Notes: generated by a model from the sequence alone, not told the origin. 34,795 bases of DNA from Brevundimonas sp. MYb52 (GCF_002979535.1 NZ_PCPB01000020.1:1-34795); one strand, 5' to 3'; positions 24,738 to 33,276 are shown, counted from the stretch's first letter. A program made the numbers and translations.

Positions 24738-25796
24738 ATGAACGCTCCCGTTCAGTCGAACCAGAAGGCTGCGCTGCTCAAGAACACCGTCGAGCACGTC
24801 GACATGACCAGCTTCGACGCGCGCCCGATCATCGACAGCATGCGCAAGATGTCCTTCAGCAGCCGCGACACGGCCCGCGCCGCCGACATTTTCAACATGG
24901 CCATCGAGGACAAGGCCTGTTCGCCCTGGCTGATCCTGGCCGGCTCGACCTCGGCCGGCGGCTGCATGCATGTCTATCGCGACATGGTGAAGTTCGGCAT
25001 GGTCGACGCCATCGTCGCCACCGGCGCCTCGATCGTGGACATGGATTTCTTCGAAGCCCTGGGCTTCAAGCACTACCAGGCCGCCGGCGAGGTGGACGAC
25101 AACGTCCTGCGCGACAACTACATCGACCGGATCTACGACACCTATATCGACGAGGAAGAGCTCCAGGCCTGCGACCACACCATCCTGGAGATCGCCAACC
25201 GTCTGGAGCCGCGCGGCTATTCCAGCCGTGAGTTCATCTGGGAGATGGGCAAGTGGCTGTCGGAGGGCAACGCCAAGAAGCCCGGCTCGCTGATCCAGAC
25301 CGCCTATGAAGAAGGCGTGCCGATCTTCTGCCCGGCCTTCGTCGACAGCTCCGCCGGTTTTGGCCTGGTCAAGCATCAGAAGGAGCGGGCCGCCGCCGGC
25401 CTGCCCTATCTGATGCTGGACGCCATCGCCGACTTCCGCGAACTGACCGACATCAAGATCGCCGCCGGCGTGACCGGCCTGTTCATGGTCGGCGGCGGCG
25501 TGCCCAAGAACTTTGCGCAGGACACTGTCGTCTGCGCCGAAATCCTGGGCGTGGAGGCCGAGATGCACCGCTACGCGGTTCAGATCACGGTCGCCGACGT
25601 GCGCGACGGCGCCTGCTCATCTTCGACGCTGAAAGAAGCCGCCTCCTGGGGCAAGGTTCAGACCACGCACGAGCAGATGGTCTTCGCCGAGGCCACGACC
25701 GTCGTGCCGCTGATCGGCTCGGACGCCTATCATCGCGGCGCCTGGAAGACCCGCGAGAAGCGCCGCTGGAACAAGTTGTTCGGTCATTCGTCCTAG
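24738..25796 (+). CDS. Deoxyhypusine-synthase-like protein (homospermidine-type polyamine synthase)
   Basis: 352 residues. NAD- and substrate-site motifs of the DHS fold are clear: LAGSTSAGGCMHVYRDMV, ATGASIVDMDFFEAL, FCPAFVDSSAGFGLV and GGGVPKNFAQDT. Lys306 in ASWGKVQ corresponds to the catalytic lysine (329 in human DHS) that carries the aminobutyl group. Bacteria lack the eIF5A target, and bacterial members of this family transfer the aminobutyl group to a diamine or guanidino-diamine, giving homospermidine or 1,9-bis(guanidino)-5-aza-nonane. The upstream decarboxylase supplies the diamine. A structured leader precedes the ATG and a good terminator follows, so the gene can also be controlled on its own. 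Confidence 0.9.
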   Translation: MNAPVQSNQKAALLKNTVEHVDMTSFDARPIIDSMRKMSFSSRDTARAADIFNMAIEDKACSPWLILAGSTSAGGCMHVYRDMVKFGMVDAIVATGASIVDMDFFEALGFKHYQAAGEVDDNVLRDNYIDRIYDTYIDEEELQACDHTILEIANRLEPRGYSSREFIWEMGKWLSEGNAKKPGSLIQTAYEEGVPIFCPAFVDSSAGFGLVKHQKERAAAGLPYLMLDAIADFRELTDIKIAAGVTGLFMVGGGVPKNFAQDTVVCAEILGVEAEMHRYAVQITVADVRDGACSSSTLKEAASWGKVQTTHEQMVFAEATTVVPLIGSDAYHRGAWKTREKRRWNKLFGHSS

Positions 25797-25905
25797 ACCG
25801 CGATCAGAAGGCTCCGCCTTGGCTTGCGCCGCCCTCCGGGTCTCGACCCGACGTGGCCTCGCGCGCCTCAAGCAGCGCGAAGCGCGTTAGGCGCAAAGAA
25901 TAATG

Positions 25906-25940
25906 AGGCCGGCGGGGCAAGCCGTCGGCCTTTTCTTTTT
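25906..25940 (+). terminator. Rho-independent terminator after the polyamine unit
   Basis: A nine-base stem (25907-25915 with 25922-25930, one GU pair) is followed by TTTTCTTTTTT. It lies 110 bases past the DHS-like stop; I see no gene in between. Confidence 0.85.
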
Positions 25941-25988
25941 TGGAACCCGCGGCCCGCCCCATCGCGTTCCTCTTGAAACAAGGAGACG

Positions 25989-26312
25989 ATGATGGCCGAT
26001 CCCAGGACCGACAGCGAGGAAGCCCGCGAAGCCGCCGCCATGGGCGAAAAACCTGACCGGGGCCACGCCCAAGACGCGCTGAAAAGAGCGCTGGAGGGTA
26101 GCGACATGGGCTCTGACACCCGCGCTGGCTCGCTGCGCGGCGGTTCGGCCTCAGGCTCCGACATTGATCCGGACCAGGATGTCATCAACGAGGCCCTGGC
26201 CGCCGAGGGCCGACGCGCCAAGGGCGAGGGCTCCCAACCGGCGGGAGGCCCCGCCGAAGCGCGCAAGTCGACCGGCCAGCCCGGCGACGATGTGGACGCC
26301 CCAACCGGTTGA
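25989..26312 (+). CDS. Small hydrophilic acidic protein of unknown function
   Basis: 107 residues, almost without hydrophobic stretches and rich in Asp, Glu, Gly, Ser and Ala, so probably disordered. AAGGAG lies just upstream of two consecutive ATGs (25989 and 25992), the strongest ribosome site in this part of the window, which supports real and perhaps high expression. Such small hydrophilic proteins are often stress-related, but nothing here shows it. There is no signal peptide. It stands alone between a terminator and the lipoprotein operon. Confidence 0.65.
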   Translation: MMADPRTDSEEAREAAAMGEKPDRGHAQDALKRALEGSDMGSDTRAGSLRGGSASGSDIDPDQDVINEALAAEGRRAKGEGSQPAGGPAEARKSTGQPGDDVDAPTG

Positions 26313-26384
26313 ACCGCCTTGCTGCCGCCGCACGGATGGGCCACGGTGTTCATCAAGTTGAACAGTCTCAAGGACGTAGGCGGG

Positions 26385-26891
26385 ATGAAGCGTAGCGTGG
26401 CAGCCGTCGCCGTGGCCCTCACGGTCGGTCTCACCGGATGCGATGGACGCAGCGAAGCTGCGCCCGAGACCAGCCTGCCGCCGGCCGCCGACGCCCCGCC
26501 CGCTGAAATCGCTTCGCCGACCACCCCGGCAGAGGCAGCGCCCGTCGCCGCGCCGGCCGTCGACGCAGCGACCATTGACGGGGCCCCGGTCTTCGCCGCC
26601 CTCTATCCCGGCGCCCAGGCCGATGGTCCCGCCGCCGTCGCCAACGGCCCGACCGGGCCGGGCGGCCTGATCACCTTCACCACGGACGCCGTCCCCGACG
26701 CCGTCGTCGCCTTCTACAAGCAACGCGCCGAAGCGGCGGGCCTTTCCCCTGTCATGGCCATGAACCAGGGCGAGGCCCGCGCCTATGGCGCCGCCGCCCG
26801 CAAGGAAAACGGCGCCACCTTGCAGGTCGTCGCCGCTCCCGGCGAAGGCGGTCTGACCTCGGTGCAACTGACCTGGAGCGCCGGAGCCTGA
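26385..26891 (+). CDS. Small lipoprotein with Ala/Pro-rich linker
   Basis: 168 residues. A signal peptide ends in a lipobox (VGLTGC, Cys19). Residues 20-75 are an Ala/Pro/Glu linker. The remaining 90 residues form a compact domain (VFAALYPGAQADG, ITFTTDAVPDAVVAFYKQRAE, LQVVAAPGEGGLTSVQLTW) that looks like a small alpha/beta fold found in lipoproteins with no known function. ATG at 26385 is chosen over 26319 because the signal peptide begins there behind AGGCGGG. The stop shares a base with the next start (TGATG), the first of two such overlaps in this operon. Confidence 0.8.
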   Translation: MKRSVAAVAVALTVGLTGCDGRSEAAPETSLPPAADAPPAEIASPTTPAEAAPVAAPAVDAATIDGAPVFAALYPGAQADGPAAVANGPTGPGGLITFTTDAVPDAVVAFYKQRAEAAGLSPVMAMNQGEARAYGAAARKENGATLQVVAAPGEGGLTSVQLTWSAGA

Positions 26892-27709
26892 TGACCCGCC
26901 GGGGGGCCTGCGTCATCGCCATCCTCGCGGCGGGGCTGTCGGCCTGCGCCGGCACCCCCGCCGCCTTACGCCCGCAAGCGGTTCTAGCCGCCGCCCCGGA
27001 AACCAAGGGCTATCTGAACGGGCCGCTGATCCAGGCCCTGGCCGATGCTACGCCCCCGCCGCCCATCGCCGGTTCGCCCGTCGATCTGGCCGACAAGGCG
27101 CGCTCCGCTCAGTTCAAGACGCTGGAGGATAGCGACCGCTGGCTTCTGGCCACCGCCCATGCCGAGTTGCGCCCGCCGCTGGCCCTGCAGCATTTCGACT
27201 GCGCCCTGGGCCTGCGCCTGGGCTCGGCGACGACGCCCAACCTGAACCGGCTGATGCAACGGCTATTCGACGATTCCGACGCCGCCGCCGAGTTGGTCAA
27301 GGCGCGAGGCTTCCGCGCGCGGCCGGTCGGCGACGACGCCGAGCGCCGCCCCTGCCAGCGGGTCAGCGAGGCGGGCCGCGAGAGCGCCTCCTATCCGTCC
27401 GGCAGTTCGACCGTTGCAACCGTCTATGGCGAGGCCTTCGCCGCCCTGGAGCCCCAGCGCGCGACCGAAGTCCGCCGCATCGCCCATGAGATGGGCCTGA
27501 GCCGACTGGTCTGCGGCATGCACTATCCCAGCGACGTCGCCGCTGGCGAGGTCCTGGGCAAGACCGTGTTCGACGCCGCCGCCGCAACACCCGGCTTCGA
27601 CGCCGATCTGGCCGCCGCGCGCGCCGAACTGGCCGCAGCGCGCGCCACGGGCCTGACCAGCCCCGGTTGCGCCTCGGAGCGGCTGGCCCTGGCCACGCCC
27701 CTGCCCTGA
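26891..27709 (+). CDS. PAP2-family (class A acid phosphatase-like) lipoprotein with altered active site
   Basis: 272 residues. The lipobox LSAC (Cys19) predicts a membrane-tethered periplasmic protein. The three phosphatase motifs are present in order: KARGFRARP (Lys137, Arg144), SYPSGSST (Ser170-Gly171) and SRLVCGMHYPSD (Arg205, nucleophile His211, Asp215). In classic members motif 2 is PSGH, whose His protonates the leaving group; here that position is Ser172. The phosphate-binding and nucleophile residues are intact, so activity may be changed rather than lost. It resembles nonspecific acid phosphatases (PhoN/PhoC). It overlaps both neighbours by one base, and no PHO box is seen before the operon. 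Confidence 0.85.
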   Translation: MTRRGACVIAILAAGLSACAGTPAALRPQAVLAAAPETKGYLNGPLIQALADATPPPPIAGSPVDLADKARSAQFKTLEDSDRWLLATAHAELRPPLALQHFDCALGLRLGSATTPNLNRLMQRLFDDSDAAAELVKARGFRARPVGDDAERRPCQRVSEAGRESASYPSGSSTVATVYGEAFAALEPQRATEVRRIAHEMGLSRLVCGMHYPSDVAAGEVLGKTVFDAAAATPGFDADLAAARAELAAARATGLTSPGCASERLALATPLP

Positions 27710-28695
27710 TGACGGCTTGGCTGGCGGCCCTGTGGTTAAGCGCAGCGCCTGACGCAACAACCTCAACCGCCTGGGCTCTGCCTGCGGCCCGCCCCTGCTC
27801 CGCCGCCGACCTGGGCGAACTGACCGCCGAGGCGAGAACACCCTATCGCCTGACCTGCCGCGCCGTCCTGGCTCCAGGCCAGAGCATCGTCCGTCCTGTG
27901 CTGATCGAAGGCGCCGAGGCCTCGGGCGCGGGGCTGGACTGCCAGGGCGGAACCATCGGACAGGCGGGCCTCGCCGTCAGCCCGCGTCGGCCCACCATCG
28001 CCGTCTGGTCGCGCCGCCTCAGCGCCGGCCACTGGAGTCGCCCCACCGACATCCACATCCGGAACTGCGTCATCCACGGCGCCGTGCGCGTCTGGGGCAT
28101 GGGGGCTGACGGCGGCTATGACGACCTGCGCGCTTCGTCACGCACCGCCACGCACACAGCAACAGCGCAGGCGGCGGCTCCATCCCATGTCGAGCTGGAC
28201 CGGGTGACGATCATCGGGACCGGCTCGATCCCTCTCTATGTCGGACCGGGGGTGACGCAGCTCAGCCTGATGAATTCGACCCTTTCGGGCCGCAGCGTCG
28301 CCACAGCGCTCTATCTCGACGCCGAGAGCGCCGACAATCGGATCGCGAACAACACCCTCGCCGTCCAAACTGATCGCGAAATGATCGCCGTCGACGGCTC
28401 CACCCGCAACCACATCGTCCACAACCACTTCACGCTCGGCGGCCGCCCCGGCGTCTTCCTTTATCGCAATTGCGGCGAGCGCGGCGTGATCCGGCATCAA
28501 ACGCCCTCCGACAATCAGATCACGGACAATGTCTTCTCGGGGGCCTCATGGCTGCGCCCTCGACTGGTCGTGGTCGGGGCGCGCGAAGGCGGCCGCTCCT
28601 ATTGCAAGGCGGATCGCGGCTATCCCTGGGGCAGCAGCATCGACGACGGTGACCGCGCCACGGGCAATGTCGTGGCGCGGAACCTTCGTCGCTAG
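27709..28695 (+). CDS. Exported right-handed beta-helix (pectate-lyase-like fold) protein
   Basis: 328 residues. ATG at 27709 overlaps the PAP2 stop by one base and starts a signal peptide (MTAWLAALWLSAAP...). Repeated short-strand units follow, such as DIHIRNCVIHGAVRVWG, HVELDRVTIIGTGSIPLYVG, SLMNSTLSGRSVATALYLD and DNRIANNTLAVQTD, then NHIVHNHF and DNQITDNVFSG. The Asn ladders are diagnostic of a parallel beta-helix. The fold is used by polysaccharide lyases and epimerases, but no catalytic set is recognisable. Several Cys pairs fit a periplasmic or secreted protein. The stop overlaps the convergent aguB stop at CTAG. Confidence 0.8.
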   Translation: MTAWLAALWLSAAPDATTSTAWALPAARPCSAADLGELTAEARTPYRLTCRAVLAPGQSIVRPVLIEGAEASGAGLDCQGGTIGQAGLAVSPRRPTIAVWSRRLSAGHWSRPTDIHIRNCVIHGAVRVWGMGADGGYDDLRASSRTATHTATAQAAAPSHVELDRVTIIGTGSIPLYVGPGVTQLSLMNSTLSGRSVATALYLDAESADNRIANNTLAVQTDREMIAVDGSTRNHIVHNHFTLGGRPGVFLYRNCGERGVIRHQTPSDNQITDNVFSGASWLRPRLVVVGAREGGRSYCKADRGYPWGSSIDDGDRATGNVVARNLRR

Positions 28696-29558
28696 GCCGG
28701 ACGGCCCGTCGCCAGGGGGCCGTATAGCTCCGGGCGACGATCGCGGAAGAAGCCCCAGGCGGCGCGATACTGATCCAGGAAATCGAGGTCGAAGGTGTGG
28801 ACCAGCACGCCCTCCTCGCCCGTCAGGCTCTCGACCAGATCGCCGCGATGGTCGGCGATGAAGGAGTGGCCGTAGAAGGTCTGGCCGGCCTCGGTCAGGG
28901 CCTCATGGCCGATGCGGTTGGAGGCAATCACCGGCATGGCGTTGGACACAGCGTGACCCTGCATGGCCCGCTGCCAGGGCGCGGCGGTGTCGAGCGTCTC
29001 GTCATGCGGCTCCGAGCCGATGGCGGTCGGGTACATGAGGATGTCGGCGCCCTGCAGCGCCATGGCGCGGGCGGCCTCGGGGTACCACTGGTCCCAGCAG
29101 ATGCCGACGCCGATGCGGCCGAAGCGGGTGCTCCAGACCTTGAAGCCGGTGTCGCCGGGACGGAAGTAGTACTTCTCCTGATAGCCGGGGCCGTCAGGGA
29201 TATGGCTCTTGCGATAGACGCCCAGGGCCTCGCCGTCGGCGTCCAGCATGACCATCGAGTTGAAATAGTGCGGCCCCTCCTTCTCGAAGATCGAGACGGG
29301 GATGACGACGCCCAGTTCCTTGGCCACCGGTTGTAGTTGGACCACGGCCGGATGCTCGCGCCACGGATAGGCGGTGGCGAACCAGTGCTCCTCCTGCGTC
29401 ACGCAGAAATAGGGCCCCTGGAACAGCTCGGACGGCAGGATGACCTGCGCGCCCTTGGCCGCCGCCTGGCGGATCAGGCCAATGGTCTTGTCGATGTTCG
29501 CCTGCATGTCCTCGCCGTACGAGGTCTGCAGAGCAGCGACCGTGATGGTGCGGGCCAT
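28692..29558 (-). CDS. aguB: N-carbamoylputrescine amidase
   Basis: 288 residues of the nitrilase superfamily. The Glu44 (LPSELFQGPYF), Lys117 (YRKSHIPDGPGY) and Cys154 (VGICWDQWYPE) triad is complete, and the substrate motif GYQEKYYFRPGDTGF is specific for N-carbamoylputrescine amidases. The enzyme releases putrescine, CO2 and ammonia. Its ATG shares a base with the aguA stop (TAATG on the minus strand), so the two are translated as a pair. The putrescine formed can feed the DHS-like enzyme encoded 3 kb away. Confidence 0.95.
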   Translation of the reverse strand: MARTITVAALQTSYGEDMQANIDKTIGLIRQAAAKGAQVILPSELFQGPYFCVTQEEHWFATAYPWREHPAVVQLQPVAKELGVVIPVSIFEKEGPHYFNSMVMLDADGEALGVYRKSHIPDGPGYQEKYYFRPGDTGFKVWSTRFGRIGVGICWDQWYPEAARAMALQGADILMYPTAIGSEPHDETLDTAAPWQRAMQGHAVSNAMPVIASNRIGHEALTEAGQTFYGHSFIADHRGDLVESLTGEEGVLVHTFDLDFLDQYRAAWGFFRDRRPELYGPLATGRPA

Positions 29559-30571
29559 TATGCGGGTTCCTGTTGCGAGATGCAGTGGAAGGAACCGCCG
29601 CCGGTCAGGACGGCGTTCGACGGCGACAGGACTATCTCGCGGTCGGTAAAGACCGTGGCCAGGGCCTCGCCCGCCAGACGGGCGGCCGTGTCATCGCCAT
29701 AGGTCGGCACCACGATGGCGCCATTGGCGATCAGGAAGTTCATGTGGCTGGCCGGGATCGGGCGCTCGTCGGCGTCCAGCACCAGACCCGGCGACGGGAT
29801 GCGCAGCACCTTGAGCTTGCGGCCCATGGCGTCGGTCGTCTCCATCAGGGTGCGGGCCGTCTCGTCATAGACCTCGGCGTTGGGGTCCTTGCGGCCAAAG
29901 GCGATGGGGCAGGCCACCACGCCCGGCGCGACAAAGCGGGCCAGGTTGTCGACATGGCCGTCGGTGTGGTCGTTCAGCAGACCGTCGCCCAGCCAGACCA
30001 CGACCTTGGCGCCGACCGAGGCGGCCAGCGCGGCCTCGGCGTCGGCCTGGGTCCAGCCGGTGTTGCGGTTCTTGTTCAGCAGGCACTGGCGCGTGGTCAG
30101 GACGGTGCCCTCGCCGTCGTGGTCCAGGGCGCCGCCTTCGAGGATAAAGTCGTGACGCGTGGTCGGCACGCCGGAAAACTCGGCGATCTGATCGGCGACC
30201 TCGTCGTCGTGCGGATAGTCGTACTTGCCGCCCCAGCCGTTGACGCTGAAGGTCTGGGCCGTCTTCGAGCCGGCGTTGAAGATCGGGCCGGTGTCGCGCA
30301 GCCAGATGTCGCCGAAGCGCGCCGCCACAACCTCGACGCCGTCGACGCCGTCCAGACGCGCGCGGGCGCCGGGCAAGGCCTCGTCATTACCGACCATCAG
30401 CTTGACCTGCTCGCGGCCCGGACCGGCCAGGGCGCGAACCAGGGCTTCGACCTCGTCCTGGGCCTGGGCGAAATACTCGCCCCACAGCTCGGCATGGCTG
30501 GGCCAGCCAACCCACATGGCGCGGTGCGGCGTCCATTCGGCGGGGATAGCCAAAGTCAGGGACGGGGTCAT
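29558..30571 (-). CDS. aguA: Agmatine deiminase
   Basis: 337 residues of the guanidine-modifying fold. MWVGWPSHAELWGE at the start, RFGDIWLRDTGPIF, ILEGGALDHDGEGTVLTT, NDHTDGHVDN and the final GGGSFHCISQQEP with nucleophile Cys330 are all family marks. It turns agmatine into N-carbamoylputrescine and ammonia. ATG at 30571 gives the standard length; the frame upstream is unrelated. With aguB it forms a complete agmatine-to-putrescine route. No arginine decarboxylase is certain in the window, although the decarboxylase at 23357 is of a fold that can act on arginine. Confidence 0.95.
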   Translation of the reverse strand: MTPSLTLAIPAEWTPHRAMWVGWPSHAELWGEYFAQAQDEVEALVRALAGPGREQVKLMVGNDEALPGARARLDGVDGVEVVAARFGDIWLRDTGPIFNAGSKTAQTFSVNGWGGKYDYPHDDEVADQIAEFSGVPTTRHDFILEGGALDHDGEGTVLTTRQCLLNKNRNTGWTQADAEAALAASVGAKVVVWLGDGLLNDHTDGHVDNLARFVAPGVVACPIAFGRKDPNAEVYDETARTLMETTDAMGRKLKVLRIPSPGLVLDADERPIPASHMNFLIANGAIVVPTYGDDTAARLAGEALATVFTDREIVLSPSNAVLTGGGSFHCISQQEPA

Positions 30572-30650
30572 GGGCGAAGTCGATCCGAATGGGAGAAAGG
30601 CAGACCGCGCCAGATAGGGGCAGACGCACCCAGCCGCAACCACACAAACG

Positions 30651-30682
30651 AAAGGGGGCGGAGCCTTTCGGCCCCGCCCCCC
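30651..30682 (-). terminator. Terminator of the TonB-dependent receptor gene
   Basis: GGGGGCGG (30654-30661) pairs with CCGCCCCC, with one mismatch and a GCC/GGC top around a four-base loop. On the minus strand it is followed by TTTCGTTTG. Confidence 0.75.
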
Positions 30683-30708
30683 GGTCGTCTGCTGTCCGAT
30701 GCCAGACC

Positions 30709-33081
30709 TTAGAATGCAACGCCCAGCGTCAGCATCACCGTGCGCGGAGCACCCACGTGGTAGGTGCCTGCGCTGTCCGGATCGAAGGTACGGATGTCGG
30801 CCAAGTAACGCTCGTCGAACAGGTTGGTGACATTCATCTGCAGGTAGGTGTCGGCCACCGTCAGCCAGCTCGGGGTGTAACGCAGGTCGAGGTCGAACAC
30901 TGTGTAATCCGGCGCGACTTCGGTGTTGATGTCGTTGGCGAAACGTTCGCCGACATACTTGCCCTGAAGACCGAAGACGAAGTCCGAGATCTCGTATTGG
31001 GCACGCAGGCCGTACTGCCACTTGGGCGTTTCGAACAGCATCTTGCCGGCGGTGCGGATGAAGACCGGATCGCCATTGCTATCCACGCCCTTCAGCAGAT
31101 CATCCTTGATCTCGCTGTCCAGATAGCTGGCCGAAGCATACAGGCTGAAACCTTCCACCGGCGCCCAGCCGATCTGGCCGTCGATGCCCTGCAGCGTCAC
31201 CGATCCGACGTTGCGGCTGTAGGACGTGTCTTCCACTTCATCATACGCGCGGACGATGCGGTTCTCATAGTCCGTGCGCCAGGCGGCGATCGAGGCGATG
31301 ATGCTGCCCGACTGGTAACGATAGCCCAGGTCGAAGGTCTTGGTCGTTTCCGGGGTCGGGTTCGGATCGCCGAAGTCATACAGGTCGTCGGTGCGCGGCG
31401 CCGAAATACCTTCAGCGTAGCTGGTGTAAACCGACTGGTTCGGGGCGAAGCGCCAGGTCAGGCCCAGGTTCGGCAGCAGGTCGTCGTACTTACGCTCGTA
31501 CGAACGCGGCGCGGTGTACTTCAGGGCCGGACCGCTGTTGTACGGACCCATGTTCGGGAACGAGAAGGTGCCGTCGCCGTTGTTGATCGGCGTCATCTCG
31601 GTGCACAGGGCGTTGCTGGTGTCGCGTTGGTAGCAGTAGTTGTTCAGCTCACGCTTGAAGAAAGGCGCGCGCAGACCGATGACCAGATCGACAGTGTCCT
31701 GCACGAACGAGCCGCGGTATTCCGCCGAGAACTGGTTCAGGATGGCGTGCGACAGGCGGTCACGACGGCGCAGAAGGCTGCCATTGGCCAGAACGACCGG
31801 CTCACCATCACGGCCAGCGAACCAGTTGTCGAAGAAGCCGTTGGTCATATAGCCTTGCTGACCCGTCTGGCGGTGACGGCCGAGCTCATAGGTATAGGCC
31901 GCGCGGATCTGGTGCGAGTCGTTGATATCCCAGATCAGCGAGGACAACACGCTGTAACGATGGGTGTTCGTGATGTTCGGGCGGGCCAGGACGACGTTGC
32001 CGTTCGAAAGGAACTGGGTGCCGCGAGCGAACACCAGATCGCCCGAACCGGCGCCGCCGATGGCGTCAAGCTGGGCGCGGGTCCAGTTGTTGTTACCGCC
32101 GCCGTGCGCCAGCGTATACTGGAAGCTGGGGTCGATCGTCAGGCGAAGGCCGTCAGCCAAGGTGAAACGCGAGTTGCCGCGGATGTTGCCGGTGTTCGAC
32201 GGGTTGATGCCCGTTACCAGAGAACCCGGGTTGTAGGTCGGACGGGTGTAGCCTTGGCCCGCATTGAACTGCGCCAGCGTGACTTGCTGGTTGCCGAAGA
32301 AGTTGCGGTTTTCGTTGTAGTGACCCGACAGGCTGACGAAGTCGCCGTTGTCGCCCAGCGGCTGATAGATGCGGCCATTGTACTGGGTCTTGTCAACGCC
32401 GAACAGGGCGTTGAAGTGATCATACTCGGTCTTCGAGGCCGAGAACCAGGCCGAGGTGCCCCACGGACCGAATTCGCCGGTGTCGACCATGGCGAAGATG
32501 CGACCGAAGCTCTCATCACCAGTCGAGGCGACCAGGCTCACGCCGAAGTCCGATGCCGGACGACGGGTCACCATGTTGATGGTGCCGCCGGTGGCCGAGG
32601 CGGTCGGGCTATCGACCTCGGTGGTGCCCAGGTTCACGCCGATGCGCGACAGGGTTTCCGGGTCGGGCTGCTGGTTGGTGTAGATGGCGTAGTTGCCGGT
32701 GTCGTTCAGCGGAATGCCGTCTACGGTCAGTGAGATGCGGGCGGAATCGAAGCCGCGCATGGTGACGTCGCCGCCTGCCGAACCATAGGCGTCGGCGTTG
32801 TTGAAGTTGACGCCCGGAACCAGGTTGACGGCCGCCAGCGGCGTCTGGCCCGCGTTCTGCGTCTGGATGTACTGCTCGGTGACCGTGGCCGTCGAACGCG
32901 GGTTGCGCTGAGCCACGATGGCGCCGTCAATTCCCGAACGGTTTCCAGTCACGACGATGCTGTCCAGCACAGTGGTTTCCACTGTCTGGCTGCCGGTCGA
33001 CTGGGCCGAAGCGGCGCCAGCCATGAGAACGCCGCTCATCAGGGCGGTCGTCGCCCAGAACAGCTGTTTGCGGTTGGTCAT
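30709..33081 (-). CDS. TonB-dependent outer-membrane receptor under PHO-box control
   Basis: 790 residues. The signal peptide ends ...MAGAASA-QS near residue 27. A TonB-box-like stretch (LDSIVVTGNRSG) and a plug domain (TPLAAVNLVPGVNFN, VTMRGFDSARISLTVDGIPL) precede a beta-barrel of about 22 strands, closing with VMLTLGVAF. LTWRFAPNQSVYTSYAEGI and MNVTNLFDERYLAD are typical late-barrel motifs. A Cys pair (NNYCYQ...NALCTE) probably locks an outer loop. ATG at 33081 is chosen because it starts the signal peptide and lies downstream of the PHO box. Control by PhoB implies uptake of phosphate, phosphonate, phytate or another P-containing compound, or a metal complex of one. The ligand is unknown. 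Confidence 0.93.
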   Translation of the reverse strand: MTNRKQLFWATTALMSGVLMAGAASAQSTGSQTVETTVLDSIVVTGNRSGIDGAIVAQRNPRSTATVTEQYIQTQNAGQTPLAAVNLVPGVNFNNADAYGSAGGDVTMRGFDSARISLTVDGIPLNDTGNYAIYTNQQPDPETLSRIGVNLGTTEVDSPTASATGGTINMVTRRPASDFGVSLVASTGDESFGRIFAMVDTGEFGPWGTSAWFSASKTEYDHFNALFGVDKTQYNGRIYQPLGDNGDFVSLSGHYNENRNFFGNQQVTLAQFNAGQGYTRPTYNPGSLVTGINPSNTGNIRGNSRFTLADGLRLTIDPSFQYTLAHGGGNNNWTRAQLDAIGGAGSGDLVFARGTQFLSNGNVVLARPNITNTHRYSVLSSLIWDINDSHQIRAAYTYELGRHRQTGQQGYMTNGFFDNWFAGRDGEPVVLANGSLLRRRDRLSHAILNQFSAEYRGSFVQDTVDLVIGLRAPFFKRELNNYCYQRDTSNALCTEMTPINNGDGTFSFPNMGPYNSGPALKYTAPRSYERKYDDLLPNLGLTWRFAPNQSVYTSYAEGISAPRTDDLYDFGDPNPTPETTKTFDLGYRYQSGSIIASIAAWRTDYENRIVRAYDEVEDTSYSRNVGSVTLQGIDGQIGWAPVEGFSLYASASYLDSEIKDDLLKGVDSNGDPVFIRTAGKMLFETPKWQYGLRAQYEISDFVFGLQGKYVGERFANDINTEVAPDYTVFDLDLRYTPSWLTVADTYLQMNVTNLFDERYLADIRTFDPDSAGTYHVGAPRTVMLTLGVAF

Positions 33082-33181
33082 CTGTCTGTATCCCCAGTGA
33101 TGAAGGCGTAGCGCCATGCGCGGCAGGCCAATGGCGCCTGTCGAGATGGGCTGGGCCTTAAGGCCGCTGCGGGAAGGTTGG

Positions 33182-33210
33182 GCGACAGTCATGTGACAGT
33201 GATATGACAG
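33182..33210 (-). promoter_or_regulatory. Three-heptamer tandem PHO box upstream of the TonB-dependent receptor
   Basis: On the minus strand: CTGTCAT-ATCA-CTGTCAC-ATGA-CTGTCGC. All three heptamers match the PhoB half-site (CTGTCAC or CTGTCAT) with at most one mismatch and sit at an exact 11-base period. The box ends 101 bases before the receptor ATG, a position that fits an activated sigma-70 promoter downstream. Confidence 0.88.
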
Positions 33211-33276
33211 TCCTCGGGGGTTGCCATAACGCCACACCCCTGTGGACGATTCTCGTCACACGCTCACGGCGGCGTT

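Noticed and set aside
30572..31021. N-terminal extension of agmatine deiminase
   Set aside because: The frame continues upstream through the receptor terminator and the receptor gene. The family length and motifs begin at 30571.
30589..32733. Long + strand open frame antisense to the TonB-dependent receptor
   Set aside because: The opposite strand encodes a complete receptor with signal peptide, plug and barrel. The antisense protein is Arg/Val/Asp-rich with no recognisable domain.
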